Assembly: GCF_008831285.2 (NCBI RefSeq) | Contig: NC_045142.1 | Coordinates: forward strand, 21,393,354 to 21,457,353 | Direction: 5' to 3' | From: Nymphaea colorata | Lineage: Eukaryota; Streptophyta; Magnoliopsida; Nymphaeales; Nymphaeaceae | DNA: 64,000 bases | Shown here: positions 19,391-30,200 of the stretch, one piece after another | Layout: the number at the start of each line of letters is the position of its first letter | Numbering within the stretch: position 1 is the first letter of the stretch | Position numbers and translations under genes: made by a program | Notes under the pieces: generated by a model | What the model saw: only the letters and a program-made list of their open reading frames with translations | Told to the model about the DNA's origin: nothing | The model's database searches: none

Positions 19391-21654
19391 AAAGTCACGC
19401 ACTGGGTAAATTTTATCCAATCTTAAGACTGTGAAAGGTTCCAGATTGGGTTGAGAAGGACTTGGTTTCACATGCAAGACCCACAAATATTATTAACCGA
19501 CAAATTTTGGTGGTGGCGAACCCTCTGCTAGGTTAAAAGAATCAAAACTAGCTGGAACAATTCTTGACATCAGGGCTGGGGCTTGTTCTCTCTATATGTT
19601 GAAGTTGAACTCTTGTCGTCAGAAGAGGGGTCGACCTTTTAGTTGTTGTTAGCTCATGGCCATCTAGACATCCTTTGTCTTTCTCACTCCTCTTTTTTGC
19701 TTCTATTGTCGTTTCTTTGCTGTTCTTAATTTGTAATTTGGTGCTTTCTGTCATCTATTTTATAATTTTTTTTATTTTATCTATAAAAATTGGTTCAGAT
19801 CAACCTATTTGAATCGTACCAGTTTGTTATCAGCCCGATATTTGTTCAAATTATAATTGGCATGCAGAGTTCTATATTTTATTAAATAATCTTATTCCTA
19901 CTCCCATGAGTTCTTTTCGGCGATTGCCTGGGCCTCCCTTTTTACACTCCTACGCATGTCCAATGATATTGGATTGTGTAGGTCGGTGCAAGGTTGGAGT
20001 ACTTTTTTTTTTATAAAGCTGTGTATATTTTGGAATACTTACTTTTCATAAACCCTTTTGTCCTTCTAAAAGTCTTTTGTTTTTACTTAGACATGTTATT
20101 TTGGTTATTAAGCACCCATATGCATAATTTTCATGCATAAGGACCATATAAGACACTAATTTTAGATCCAGCTTTCCATAATGCTCATGCCCATGTGAGT
20201 AGAGTCAAATGTCCTTGAACTGGCATACATAGTGAATCCAATTTCCATCCTTGCACTAGTATAGCACATTGCTCTCGATCCGACCAGGTCGACTGGAAAC
20301 TGAAAGCATGTCATCGTCGTTTAAGAAAAGTCATTCCTGGGATTCAAAGAAAAGTCGGCTGAATTTTTCTCCTTTAACTGGGCCTTGCATCCAATTAAGA
20401 CGAACCAATACAATTAATTTCTAGTAACTAAAACTTACAAGTACATCATATGTTCATATATATATATATATATATATATAAAGGAATTGAAATCAGCTAT
20501 TTTTTTGTTTTGTGTGGATAAAAACCATCACAGTGTATTTGCATTGACCAGTTGTTTGAGCATGATCTTTTGAAAGCAGTGTTTAATTATAGAAAATAAC
20601 AAAATAACCACTCTACTGCAGAAGTAGCTGCCTGAAATGTATGAAGTTATTAACATGAACATAACTAAAGTTTGTGCGGCACCATCCATCATGTACCTCC
20701 ACCATGGGACTTACCATCGCACAAGATGATTCAGTTGAATTTGAATGAACCTGCAATTGTGGGTCACCTTATACAGGATATGCTCTGTCACTAGGGAAGA
20801 TCTCTATATTTTAATTTTAATTTGTTCTGTCTTAATGCAAAATACAAGGTCGGCCCAATGGTATTGGGCCCAGCTATCATCAATAACCAAATAAGCACTT
20901 TATTAATTTGTCAGTCATTTGACCCAAATAATGCCAATGTTTAATTGATACCATATTTTTTTCGTTTAAGATTTAGAAAAAGAATTATATCAATTAATTA
21001 TCAGAAATTTCATGATTTTGTCATCTAGCTACCTCTAGCTTTGATAGTCATAGCACTAACTTCATCCACATTTTCTTTTCCCCGGACCTGCAAATTAATC
21101 ATCGTCAAAAACATTTTCATAAAATTAGATCAAATTGATAAATATAAATTTCAAAAAAATAACAAAGTATATTATTTTGCAAACATGTATGAAGGTTATT
21201 ATAATGTACTGCTGAAGTTTAAAAAAAACAAAATCATTTTCAATAGAATATTGATAAAAAAACATATAAAGACAAAGAAAATAGTGCGTGAGCACCCCGA
21301 TCGTCAGGAAGGGGATGTTCAAGTAATATTGACAAAGTTACTCTTTGATGTAGATTCATTACGTATTCTTTCTATTAAAAGGGACGACAGCTAACTCCGA
21401 GCAGAGTTTGCATTGAAAGTGACAAAGAAAATTGTGGTGGTGTACTTATGTCCGGATGGTTTGAGAGATTGTTTCGATCCTCCTTTGTACTTTAAGTTGT
21501 GTTTGATAGTTCGATGTAGCATTGAAAGGTATGCTTTAAAGGATCCTCAGCTTAAACAAACTAAAGATTTATGTAGCATGGATCTTAAATCCACATATAT
21601 TAAAAATGATAGATTTAAGGTCGGACGGGGGGGAGTTTTGACCTGATCTGGTCC
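19391..21654. other. AT-rich intergenic sequence
   Basis: No coding region is recognised. It contains a (TA)n tract at about 20455-20480. An AT-rich open stretch at 21041-21394 has low-complexity Lys/Ile composition and shows no domain, so I do not call it a gene. Confidence 0.5.
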
Positions 21655-22978
21655 CTGGTGAAACAAATACAACCACAACAATAAAAACAAGCTATTGGCA
21701 ACGCCTTTTGTCATTGCAAATAAGATTATTGCCAACTCGCAAAAGTCCAATACTCGTCCTTGCCCTTTGCAGTGTTGCCAATGTTTCGCTAGCCTCGGAT
21801 CACCTGCTGCCATTTTAGATGTGCATGGACTGGTCATTCCCAGCTTTTATCCAATGACATGCCCATGTTGAGAAAACTTGACAAATCAATGTAAATTTGA
21901 AAATTTACATGGACAACGACAGATTCAGATTAGACATCCCTATCAAGTTTGAATTAAGAATGCATTTATAAAAGAAAGAATCGTTAAAATTTACTTGTTT
22001 CCACCATTCTTTCCGTTCTACTTCAAACTTCTCAGCCATGGAAAAATGATGTATTTGATGTAATCCAAGCATGGCTTTCCTTCAACAATATTGGGTGGGC
22101 AGTAAGCTTCTTGGTTTCCACATCAACTTCTGCCTACAAGATCCAAGATCAAAGAGTAGATCAGTTTTCAGCACAAAGAAACTAACCAGCGTCAATCAAT
22201 AGGACAAGCTTCTACAAGAGGAAGAAACTAATCTAGCATGCACCTTAGAAAGGACAAGCTTCTGTGAATCAATCATGCCCATCGAGTCTAGATCTTGATT
22301 AACTCTCCACTCCTGGCTGACATCCACATCTGCAGTGCCTGATAGGACCATAACTAGTTCAGATCTGATGAGATGACTCAGATGTTCTCTAGAAGAGAAA
22401 TTAACTCATGATCAACTAAGTCAAAACCAGCTTCATGCCATCAAGGGACAAAATGCAAGTTCCAACTAAAATTGACTTGATACTGATGAAACTACAAAGA
22501 AAAGGAGGAAATTCGGAAATTCAAACTGTTACAGTCTTAATGTATTAGAAGTAAAGTAGTTTACAAATCAAATCATGAGAATATATATTGTTACATTAAA
22601 GAGAGGCAGCTCTTTGCAAATGCACCATGTCTCAAACAGCAACTATATGTTTCAACAACTATACAAAGTAGTAAGTAGATTACACCTGTGACATGTAATT
22701 TGTTTCCAATAGCTATAGGTGTGCCATGAGTCTTAAAAATTATATTTATAATTTCACCGATACATTCTAATTGTTGAGTAAATTGGCCAATAGAAGATAT
22801 ACCAAGATAAGATCGAGAGAAAGGATTAAGTAGACCAAGTAAGGTTACTAAAAATAGGAAGAAGGCAATAGACAGTATAAAGGCTATAAGCCCAAAAGAT
22901 CTTGGATGCTCCATGAGCACCAATTAGGGCATGGCCATCAGCAAAGAGGAATTCCTACATCCATACCAGTGCTACATT
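21655..22978 (-). repeat. D1 repeat copy 1 (duplicated gene fragment)
   Basis: Homologous in the same orientation to 23527-24096 plus 27444-28566. On the minus strand both copies keep coding-like pieces: GLIAFILSIAFFLFLVTLLG (22800-22910), GTADVDVSQEWRVNQDLD (22250-22340), and, after a 3' splice-like CTTGTAG, AEVDVETKKLTAHP (22070-22130). This suggests a duplicated fragment of an intron-containing gene. The product is not recognised. Confidence 0.7.
22591..22923 (-). pseudogene. Unrecognised membrane-protein fragment in D1 copy 1
   Basis: Not recognised. A 110-codon frame whose N-terminus has a strongly hydrophobic segment (FILSIAFFLFLVTLLGLL), consistent with one membrane span, followed by SRSYLGISSIG. 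The D1 copy 2 counterpart (28308-28511) keeps the hydrophobic segment but diverges after GISSIG. It is probably one exon of a broken gene, because neighbouring exon-like pieces follow on the same strand. Confidence 0.3.
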
Positions 22979-23020
22979 ATGTTTTTCCTGTTTGTTCTGT
23001 CTGTCCTAATGACATTTCTC

Positions 23021-23114
<94 letters not shown>

Positions 23115-23526
23115 CAGCTTCATTTTTAGACTGGTTTTTCAGGGTTATTTTCTCTCCTTAAGATCCCACTAATCTTTAAAGCAGAAGACAGTTATGAAGG
23201 AAGGAAAAGAAGGTGAGAAAGTAGAACTGAAAAATGAAAAGCCAGTATCTCAAGAAACCTATTGCACTCGTTTCTTTTATATAATTAAAATTCATTGTTA
23301 TGTATCCTCGTTGTCATTTGTTTACTACATAGAAAATGTGTTGCACCAGCTGTTATGTATGTAAATTATATATTTATTTATTGTGTAAAACATCAAGAGG
23401 GCACAAATAACAAAAAATGTTCTGTTCAAGGGTCATACGATCTTCACTAAATTATATTCTTGATTGTAAAAAAAAACATTATAGCTGGTGTGGGCAATTA
23501 GCCACACCAGCCCACAATATTAGATC
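22979..23526. other. Spacer between D1 copies
   Basis: Contains the TC/TA microsatellite (23017-23110) and otherwise AT-rich sequence with no recognisable gene. Near 23486-23513 there is a perfect 10-bp inverted repeat, GCTGGTGTGG/CCACACCAGC, with an 8-base loop. Confidence 0.6.
23017..23110. repeat. (TC)n(TA)n compound microsatellite
   Basis: About 50 bp of TC repeats with a single CC interruption, directly followed by about 45 bp of TA repeats. It is non-coding; the open frames across it are repeat artefacts. Confidence 0.97.
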
Positions 23527-24096
23527 GCTAGTGAACAAATACAACCACAACCACAAAACAAGCTATTGGCAACGACCAATAACCCTATTTCCATTGCCAA
23601 TACTCATCCCCTCGCAAAAACCAAGACTCGCCCTTGTCCTTTGTAGTGTAGCAAAAAACTTTTGGCTAGGCTAATGGTCGTTGCCAGTAGCCTCAGATCA
23701 CCTGCCAATGTTTTAGAAGTGCAAGGACAGGGAAGTCTGGGCATCGGGCCCGGGTACCAGGTACTTGGCTTGATACCGGGCCTGAAAGACCAGCCCAGGT
23801 CGGCCTAATGGGGTCCGATTCGGCCTGATTAATTTTTTTATATTATTTTTATTTAATAATAATATATATATCATTATTATAAATGTGTTTTGTATTTATA
23901 AATTTTTATTTTATATTTAAAATATATATATTTTTAATCGGGTCGAGCCCAACCTCGGGTTTTGGGCATTGAGTCGGGCCCAAGCTCGGGTTTCGGGCGT
24001 CGGGTGCCGGCCAGATGTCGAGGCCTAGGGGCAGGTCATTCCCTGCTTTTATCCAATGATGTGCCCATGTTGAGAAAACTGTTGCAAATCAATATA
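23527..24096 (-). repeat. D1 repeat copy 2, left part
   Basis: Matches 21655-21895 except for the GC-rich insertion at about 23731-24027 and some extra sequence around 23660. The end next to the copia insertion carries the target ATATA; the empty site in copy 1 reads ATGTA. Confidence 0.7.
23731..24027. mobile_element. GC-rich short insertion in D1 copy 2
   Basis: Absent from D1 copy 1. Its ends are GC-rich with repeated TCGGGC/GGGCCC motifs (GGGCATCGGGCCCGGGTACC at the left, GGGTGCCGGCCAG at the right), around a very AT-rich core. Possible CAGG repeats at both borders may be a short target duplication. The structure resembles short non-autonomous plant elements; the class is not determined. 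Confidence 0.5.
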
Positions 24097-24402
24097 GGTT
24101 AGAACAGCAACCTTCTCCAAAGATCAATTAACATAATTGGTCTCCACTCAGCAAGTAAATTGGGCAATGGTCATAAACCAACGTACTACTTATTTATGGA
24201 AGTGCCTCACGCTCTCCTCCCTTCCTTAATACTCTCTTGATGTATAAGGGCATGACTGATTGTATTGACAAAATTATTACCAAAATAAAAAACGTTGGTT
24301 TCTCTTGCTCGTGGATGCAGGCTGCAAAGCCAAACCACGTAAAACTGGTGCAGCCTCTTTTCTCTCTATCATCCTTATCTTTCATTAAATCTCAGTCTAT
24401 CA
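24097..24402 (+). repeat. 5' LTR of copia element 2
   Basis: Begins GGTTAGAAC (the expected TG has become GG) and ends CTATCA directly before the PBS. Its last 110 bp match 27329-27443. Confidence 0.85.
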
Positions 24403-24416
24403 TGGTATCAGAGCGG
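24403..24416 (+). promoter_or_regulatory. tRNA-Met primer-binding site of copia element 2
   Basis: TGGTATCAGAGCGG directly abuts the 5' LTR. The first twelve bases match the initiator tRNA-Met 3' end. Confidence 0.9.
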
Positions 24417-24466
24417 TAAAAAGATCTTCTAAGGCAAAATCTTCGAGCTTCAAGCAGTGAGTCATT

Positions 24467-25072
24467 ATGGAACAAGAAAGGGAAACAAGGAATTACAACG
24501 GTGAAGCCACCATCATTCAAACCAGCGATGGATCAATGCACAAGATTGATGACGTTCATGAACAAGGTAACCCCAATCCCAAAATTACTCGTACGTTGCT
24601 CGATGATTTCAACTACTTGCCTTGGTCTAAGGCTGTTACACGATTTCGTAGTGGGAAATCCAAGTTAGATTATATTGATGGTAGTACCAAGAAACCACCC
24701 ATTAATGATCCAAAATACAAGGAATGGAGGTCCACCAATGACACTATAGCATCTTGGCTCATAAAATCTATGGAGCCCAAGATCGCAGCCAGTTTCACCT
24801 TCTTAGAAATCGCAAAAGAAGTTTGGCAAGGTGCCAAAGATCGTTACGGTGAGCAGTATAATACGGCCCGTATGTATCAACTAGCACAAAAGAAGGGCAG
24901 CTTGAAAAAGGGGACGTCATCTATTAGTGAGTACCTTGGTACTTCTAAAGCAATTTGGGATGAAATGGATATTTATATATCATTGACTTCAGATCTTACT
25001 CAGGCCAAACGTCAACGTGAACAGGAGAGTATCTTTGAAATTCTAGCCGGACTACCTAATGATTCTGAGTAG
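24467..25072 (+). CDS. Copia element 2 Gag, N-terminal part
   Basis: Gag capsid protein fragment of 201 codons beginning MEQERETRNYNGEA. It shows the copia Gag signature LLDDFNYLPWSKAV and LDYIDGSTKKPP, then the UBN2-type region (KEVWQGAKDRYGEQ, ISEYLGTSKAIWDEM). It ends at a premature TAG after LPNDSE, where the family would continue toward the zinc knuckle. The ATG is the first in frame after the PBS leader. Confidence 0.88.
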   Translation: MEQERETRNYNGEATIIQTSDGSMHKIDDVHEQGNPNPKITRTLLDDFNYLPWSKAVTRFRSGKSKLDYIDGSTKKPPINDPKYKEWRSTNDTIASWLIKSMEPKIAASFTFLEIAKEVWQGAKDRYGEQYNTARMYQLAQKKGSLKKGTSSISEYLGTSKAIWDEMDIYISLTSDLTQAKRQREQESIFEILAGLPNDSE

Positions 25073-25139
25073 CAATGTAGTCAAATACTTATGGCTCACG
25101 AACTGCCTTCTCTAGCTTCTGTTTTTTCATTGCGTATGC

Positions 25140-25835
25140 ATGAAGAGTCGGCGTAAGGCTATGGATATGCTGGCTGATGGTTGTCAAGAGACACATAATG
25201 AAGACAAAATGGCCTTTACAACAAGCAATAGTGCCCATGTCACCAACAGTGAGAGGTCTATTAAACACAAATGTGAGGACTCTAGAAAAGTTAAATGTAC
25301 TCATTGCAAGAGGAATGGTCATTCTCGAGACTCTTGCTGGTTCCTTCATGGGAAACTAGACAAAAGGCAGAATTCAGCCTATAGAAGCATGGGTCGCAGT
25401 CAAGACAAAAGGGAAAGCAACTCTAGCCAAGTGAATCCGGCCGTCTCCTCATCGGAAAACCAAATCATGCTGGATAAACTGGCTGAAATGATAAAAGATC
25501 TTCAAGTTCAAAGGACAGCTGGCATCTCAATTACATTAGGCAGCAAAGGTACAAGCAAAACAGGTACGACCCTTACTATGGTTAATAACATTGAGGGTAA
25601 AGATTTGCAATGGGTAGTTGACTTAGGGGCCACAGATCACATGGCCAATAAATCTTCTTTCTTAAGTTCATATGTTCATTCTAGAGATATTGGTCCTCTT
25701 GCCACTGCCAACGACGCTCCTATAACTGTGAAAGGAATAGGTAACATAGGTTTTTTTAACACAAGTTACACTAGCAAGGTGCTTGTTATGCTATGCCTAA
25801 GCTTACTACCAATCTTGTATCAGTTGCAAAAATGA
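25140..25835 (+). pseudogene. Copia element 2 zinc knuckle and protease
   Basis: Continues Gag-Pol after the stop at 25070. The knuckle CTHCKRNGHSRDSC is intact (CX2CX4HX4C, near 25300). The protease motif reads WVVDLGATDHMAN near 25613-25650: the catalytic Asp remains, but the Ser of DSG is Leu, which should cripple the enzyme. The frame is lost near 25790, where integrase continues in another frame. Confidence 0.9.
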
Positions 25836-26340
25836 CTAAGGAGTTAAATTGCAATGTAGTTTTTTCTGCTATTAATGTCATTTTTCAGGATCAAATGACT
25901 CAGAAGATGATTGGTGAAGGACAAGTTGTCAATGGACTCTATCAAATAAGAACCATGAATCATGCACTGAATGTAAATCATGTCAACGATGGAAATATCT
26001 GGCATCAAAGAATGGGTCATCCATCTTCTAGAGTTTTAGATTACTTATTTCCTAATCTGTGCTTCAATTGTAGAGAGTGTGGAATGTGCAAATTTGCTAG
26101 AATGGCTAGACCTAAATTTACTTTATTTGATTCCATTAGCCAAACACCATTTGATTTGATACACTCTTATGTTTGGGGCCCTACGCCTATTGATTCTATG
26201 GATAGATTTTGTTACTATGTGTTGTTTATTGATGATTTTTCTGAGTCTACATGGGTCTATTTTATGAAAAATAAGTCTGAAGTGCTCTCTCACTTTTAAA
26301 CCTTTTATAAAATGATTGAAACTCAATATGCATTAAAAAT
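25793..26340 (+). pseudogene. Copia element 2 integrase, truncated
   Basis: The HHCC zinc domain is visible (IWHQRMGHPSS, CGMCKFARM). The first catalytic position reads HSYVWGP where the family has a D before VWGP, so the Asp is replaced by Tyr. VLFIDDFSESTWVYF follows, then a stop after SHF at 26299. Shortly afterwards the sequence jumps to the linker before RT, so the rest of the core with the other catalytic residues is deleted near 26330-26345. Confidence 0.9.
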
Positions 26341-26346
26341 AAGTCT

Positions 26347-27330
26347 GTGGCTGATGCACATGAAGCTACTAATGAAACTCATGCTGAGAATGAGTGCCTC
26401 ACAAATGATCATGAACTTGCAACAACTACTGAAGATGTAGAGAACAAGCCAACACTTATCAGAAGATCAAAAAGGATTAGGCGAGCTCCTTCACGCCTAG
26501 TTGATTATGAAACCTACCCAATCAGCAAGTATGTGTCGTACAATCAAATTTCTGACTACCCTGCCAAGTTTACTAGAAATCTTGATAGCATTCAAGAGCC
26601 CAAGTCCTTTCATTAGGATTAAGGTGATCTTAATTGGAGGAAGGCTGTGAACAAAGAGCTAGAAACTCTAAGGCAAAACAAAACTTGGGAAGTTGTCATT
26701 CCTCCAAAGAGCACAAGCATAGTGGGGTGCAAATGACATTATAGAGTAAAATACAAAAGCGATCGCACCTTGGACAGATACAAGGCTCGTCTAGTGGCTA
26801 AGGGGTTCACGCGGACAAAAGGGTTGGATTATGAAGAAACATTTCCACCTATCGCAAAGATGAATACATTGAGAATGTTTCACTCTATTGCTTGCAACTT
26901 GAATTGATGTCTTCATCATGTAGATGTCTAAAACACCTTTTTACAAGGAAAACTCAATGAAGAAATTTGTGTCTTTACCTCCCGGTCATCCAGATGAAAG
27001 GAAAGGAAGAGTCTGCAAATTAAATAAAGCCATATATGGCTTGAAACAATCTCCTAGACCTTAGTACATAAAGTTGGGTCAGGCATTGGAAAAAACAGGG
27101 TACCACAAATGTCACACAGACAATAGTTTATTTGTTAAAAAACTTGGAGAGAACATCACTGTTGTTCTAATTTATGTGGACGACATAGTCGTGGCTGGAA
27201 ACGATGCATTTGAAAAAAACATTCGACATAAAGGATTTGGGAAAACTCGAATACTTTCTTGGCATTGAAGTTGCTCAATCTCATAAAGGTATCTTGCTAT
27301 GTCAAAGAAAGTATGCATTAGATATCTCAA
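26347..27330 (+). pseudogene. Copia element 2 reverse transcriptase, truncated
   Basis: The linker has RRSKRIRRAPSRL and DYETYP. RT then shows [25 protein letters not shown] and YEETFPPIAK, and after stops and shifts GLKQSPR. An intact catalytic [11 protein letters not shown] lies near 27170-27200. [12 protein letters not shown] follows, and the sequence passes into 3' LTR at about 27329. Stops lie at 26616, about 26735, about 26905 and about 27061. RNase H is missing. Confidence 0.9.
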
Positions 27331-27443
27331 AAACATTGGTTTCTCTTGCTCATGGACGTAGGCTGGAAAGCCGAACCATGTAAAACTGGTGCAGCCTCTT
27401 TTCTCTCTATCATCTTCTTCTTTGATTAAATCTCTGTCTATCA
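27329..27443 (+). repeat. Truncated 3' LTR of copia element 2
   Basis: Matches the last 110 bp of the 5' LTR and ends TCTATCA before the target duplicate ATATA. Confidence 0.9.
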
Positions 27444-28566
27444 ATATAAATCTGAAAATTTACATGGATAAAAATGACAGATTCAGATTAGACATCCCTA
27501 CCAAGTCTGAATTAAGAATTGTATTTATAAAAGAAGGAATCGTTAAAATTTACTTGTTTCCACCATTCTTTCCTCTTGTTCTACTTCAAACTTCCCAACC
27601 ATGGAAAAATGATGTATTTGATGTAATCCAAGCAAGGGTTTCCTTCAACAATGTTGCGCGGGCAGTAAGCTTCTTGATTTCCACATTAACTTCTTTCTAC
27701 AAGATCAAAGAATACATCAGTTTTCGGCATAAAGAAGCTAAGCAGCCTCAATAGACAGGACAAGCTTCTACCAGAGGAAGAAACTAATCTAGTATGCACC
27801 TTAGAAAGGACAAGCTTCTGTGAATCGATCATGCCCACCAAGTCTAGATCTTGATTAACCCTCCGCTCCTTCCTGATGTCCACATCTGCAGTGCCTGGTA
27901 GGACCATAACTAGTTCAGATCTGATGAGATGACTCAGATGTTCTCTAGAAAAGAAATTATCTCCTGATCAACTAAGTCAATACCAGCTTCATGCCATCAA
28001 GGGACAAAATGCAAGTTCCTACTAAAAGTGACTTGGTACTAATGAAACTACAAGAAAAGGAGGAAATTTGGAAATTCAAACTGTTACAGTCTTAAGGTAT
28101 TAGAAGCAAAGTAGTTTACAAAACAAATCATGAGAATATATATTGTTACATTAAAGAGAGGCAGCTCTTTGCAAGTGCACCATGTCTCAAACAGCAACTA
28201 TGTGTTTCAACAACTGTACTAAGTAGATTACACCTGTGAAATGTACCTTGTTTCCAATAGCTATAGGTGTGCCATCAGTCTTAAGAATAATATTTATAAT
28301 TTCACCACTACATTCTACTTGTTGAGTGCATTGGCCCCCTGTAACAACATTCTAGAAATAAAATCAGCATTAACCCAATAGAAGATATACCAAGAAAAAA
28401 TCGAGAGAAAGGATTAAGTAGGCCAAGTAAGGTTACTAAAAACAGCAAGTAGGCAATTTTCAGTATAAAAGCTATAAGCCCAACAGATCTTCGACGCTCC
28501 ATGAGCAGCAATTAGGGCACAGACATTAGCAAAGAGGAATTCTTACATCCATAGTAGTGCTACATA
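27444..28566 (-). repeat. D1 repeat copy 2, right part
   Basis: Matches 21893-22978 with scattered substitutions and small indels. The minus strand keeps the hydrophobic frame (GLIAFILKIAYLLFLVTLLG at 28440-28490), GTADVDIRKERRVNQDLD and KLTARATLLKET. An extra insertion around 28340-28375 interrupts the sequence after GISSIG. Confidence 0.75.
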
Positions 28567-30200
28567 GTAATAAGACTATAAATAATCATCTTAGCCATGT
28601 GTTGCAGGAGGAAGGCCTTGAAGTTGTTCAGTACAAGGTGCATATCAAAAAGTACAAGGTCATAAAATTCTAAATAAATAAGTAGATTCCATTGATTTTC
28701 AAATAAATATGTTCATTCATACAAAATATGTGGAATGGATCAAAGAGAGTGGGTCTTACAAAAGCTTTGAATGCTGGACGATGTGCAGCCATCTCATATA
28801 TAGAGAAATCTGCAAAACCGTATCCAAAGCCTATATTAAAAAAATTAGTACAATTATCATATAAAGGTATTGGCCATCACGGAAAACATGGGAGAGAGAG
28901 AAGAGACCAAATATCAGATTCGAAACCATATTGAAAGGCTTATTATAGATTGTATGAGAGTGTTATAAGATTATATAGGTTAACCACAATCTACTAAAAC
29001 CTTTTTCGAGGACCCAAAGGAATTAATCAACAAAAGGTTTGCAAAACACAACGAGCAGAAGCTATGGTTAGAAAACATGCTTGAAATGTAGAATGATTTG
29101 TAACTGCACCTACTAAAAACCCTTGATATTCTCTTTGACTTAGCAATTACTTACAAGACACACTATTAGAAAGGTGACTCGTAAAAGATGGTAGAGACAT
29201 TATGGAGGATGACCACCATAGCATATGCAAGATAGCATGTGTATAAAAATATAAATAAACGTGCATTAAAAGATAGATATAAATACGTAAACAAATAGCT
29301 GTGTATACATAAATAAATAGAGAACTAATGTCAGTATCACTTCAAATAATATGTCACCTTTTGAGTCTTTGACAACTTTGAAGAAACCAAATGTCAAATT
29401 AGGACTCGTGTGTAAAAAAAAAAGTGTAGCAATGCTGCCAAACTACCATACTCACAAATAACATTTTGGAGTTTTAAACCGCAAGGGTTTTCTTGGATAT
29501 AAAATGGAAACCTTGAAAGAAAAGGGAAAAATATAGTAAATTTTCAAAAAATTAAGAAAACAAAAAATAGGAAAAATAAAATAAATGAGAAACTAATAAC
29601 ACAAACATCAAAAGATAAGTAGATTTGCAACAAATAAAAACTAGAAAATGAAAAAAACGTTTGGCATTGAAAAAAATGAAAAAACGTTTGTTTTTTTGTT
29701 AAACGTGTGTTTTTTTGTTTTAACGTTTAAAAAAAGACACATTTTTTTTCAAAAAAACACGTTTTTTTAAGCTTTAAATGACAATTTAATTTATCATGTT
29801 CTTTGTGACACTACAAACTACTTATATGTATCCACACCATTACCCACTGCTCTTCCAAGATAATCCAAGAATGCCCTCTATTGTTCCTTGCAACACCACC
29901 TTTCAAATCAAATAGAACTTGAACATCATATTTGAAAAGAATTAACATGGCATTATTATGAGAACAGTTTCACACAAAAGAAACCTCAAAATGATTGAAT
30001 GTGGTCAGACTAAGAGAAATGATATTGAAAGATATACAAAATGTGTCATTTCTAATATTCTAACATTTAGATCCACAAGAGGGTGGGGGGGAGGGGGGAG
30101 AGAGCTAAACCTACAATAACCATGAACACACAATTATGACCAAATAAAACCCCGTTGTACTTATAGGTGACAAAAGTATAGAACTTTTGTTCCTATAATA
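28567..30200. other. AT-rich sequence, no gene seen
   Basis: No recognisable coding region. Poly-A/T-rich stretches lie at 29500-29640, and a peculiar AACGTTT/T-run cluster at about 29650-29775. A G-rich run occurs near 30080-30105. Confidence 0.5.

Larger units (their letters stand above)
24097..27443 (+). mobile_element. Internally deleted Ty1/copia retrotransposon (copia element 2)
   Basis: A plus-strand copia element inserted in D1 copy 2, with target duplicates ATATA at 24092-24096 and 27444-27448. It has a 306-bp 5' LTR, tRNA-Met PBS, gag, protease, a partial integrase and a partial RT. RNase H and about two thirds of the 3' LTR are missing. At the junction near 27330 the RT reading runs directly into LTR sequence at a shared A-run followed by C, suggesting a microhomology deletion. 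It is non-autonomous. Confidence 0.93.

Noticed and set aside
21041-21394. 117-codon AT-rich frame
   Set aside because: Its residue composition is what AT-rich DNA encodes by chance; no domain, start context or conserved copy is seen.
22906-23172. Two open frames of alternating Ser-Leu and Tyr-Ile
   Set aside because: They are direct translations of the (TC)n(TA)n microsatellite.
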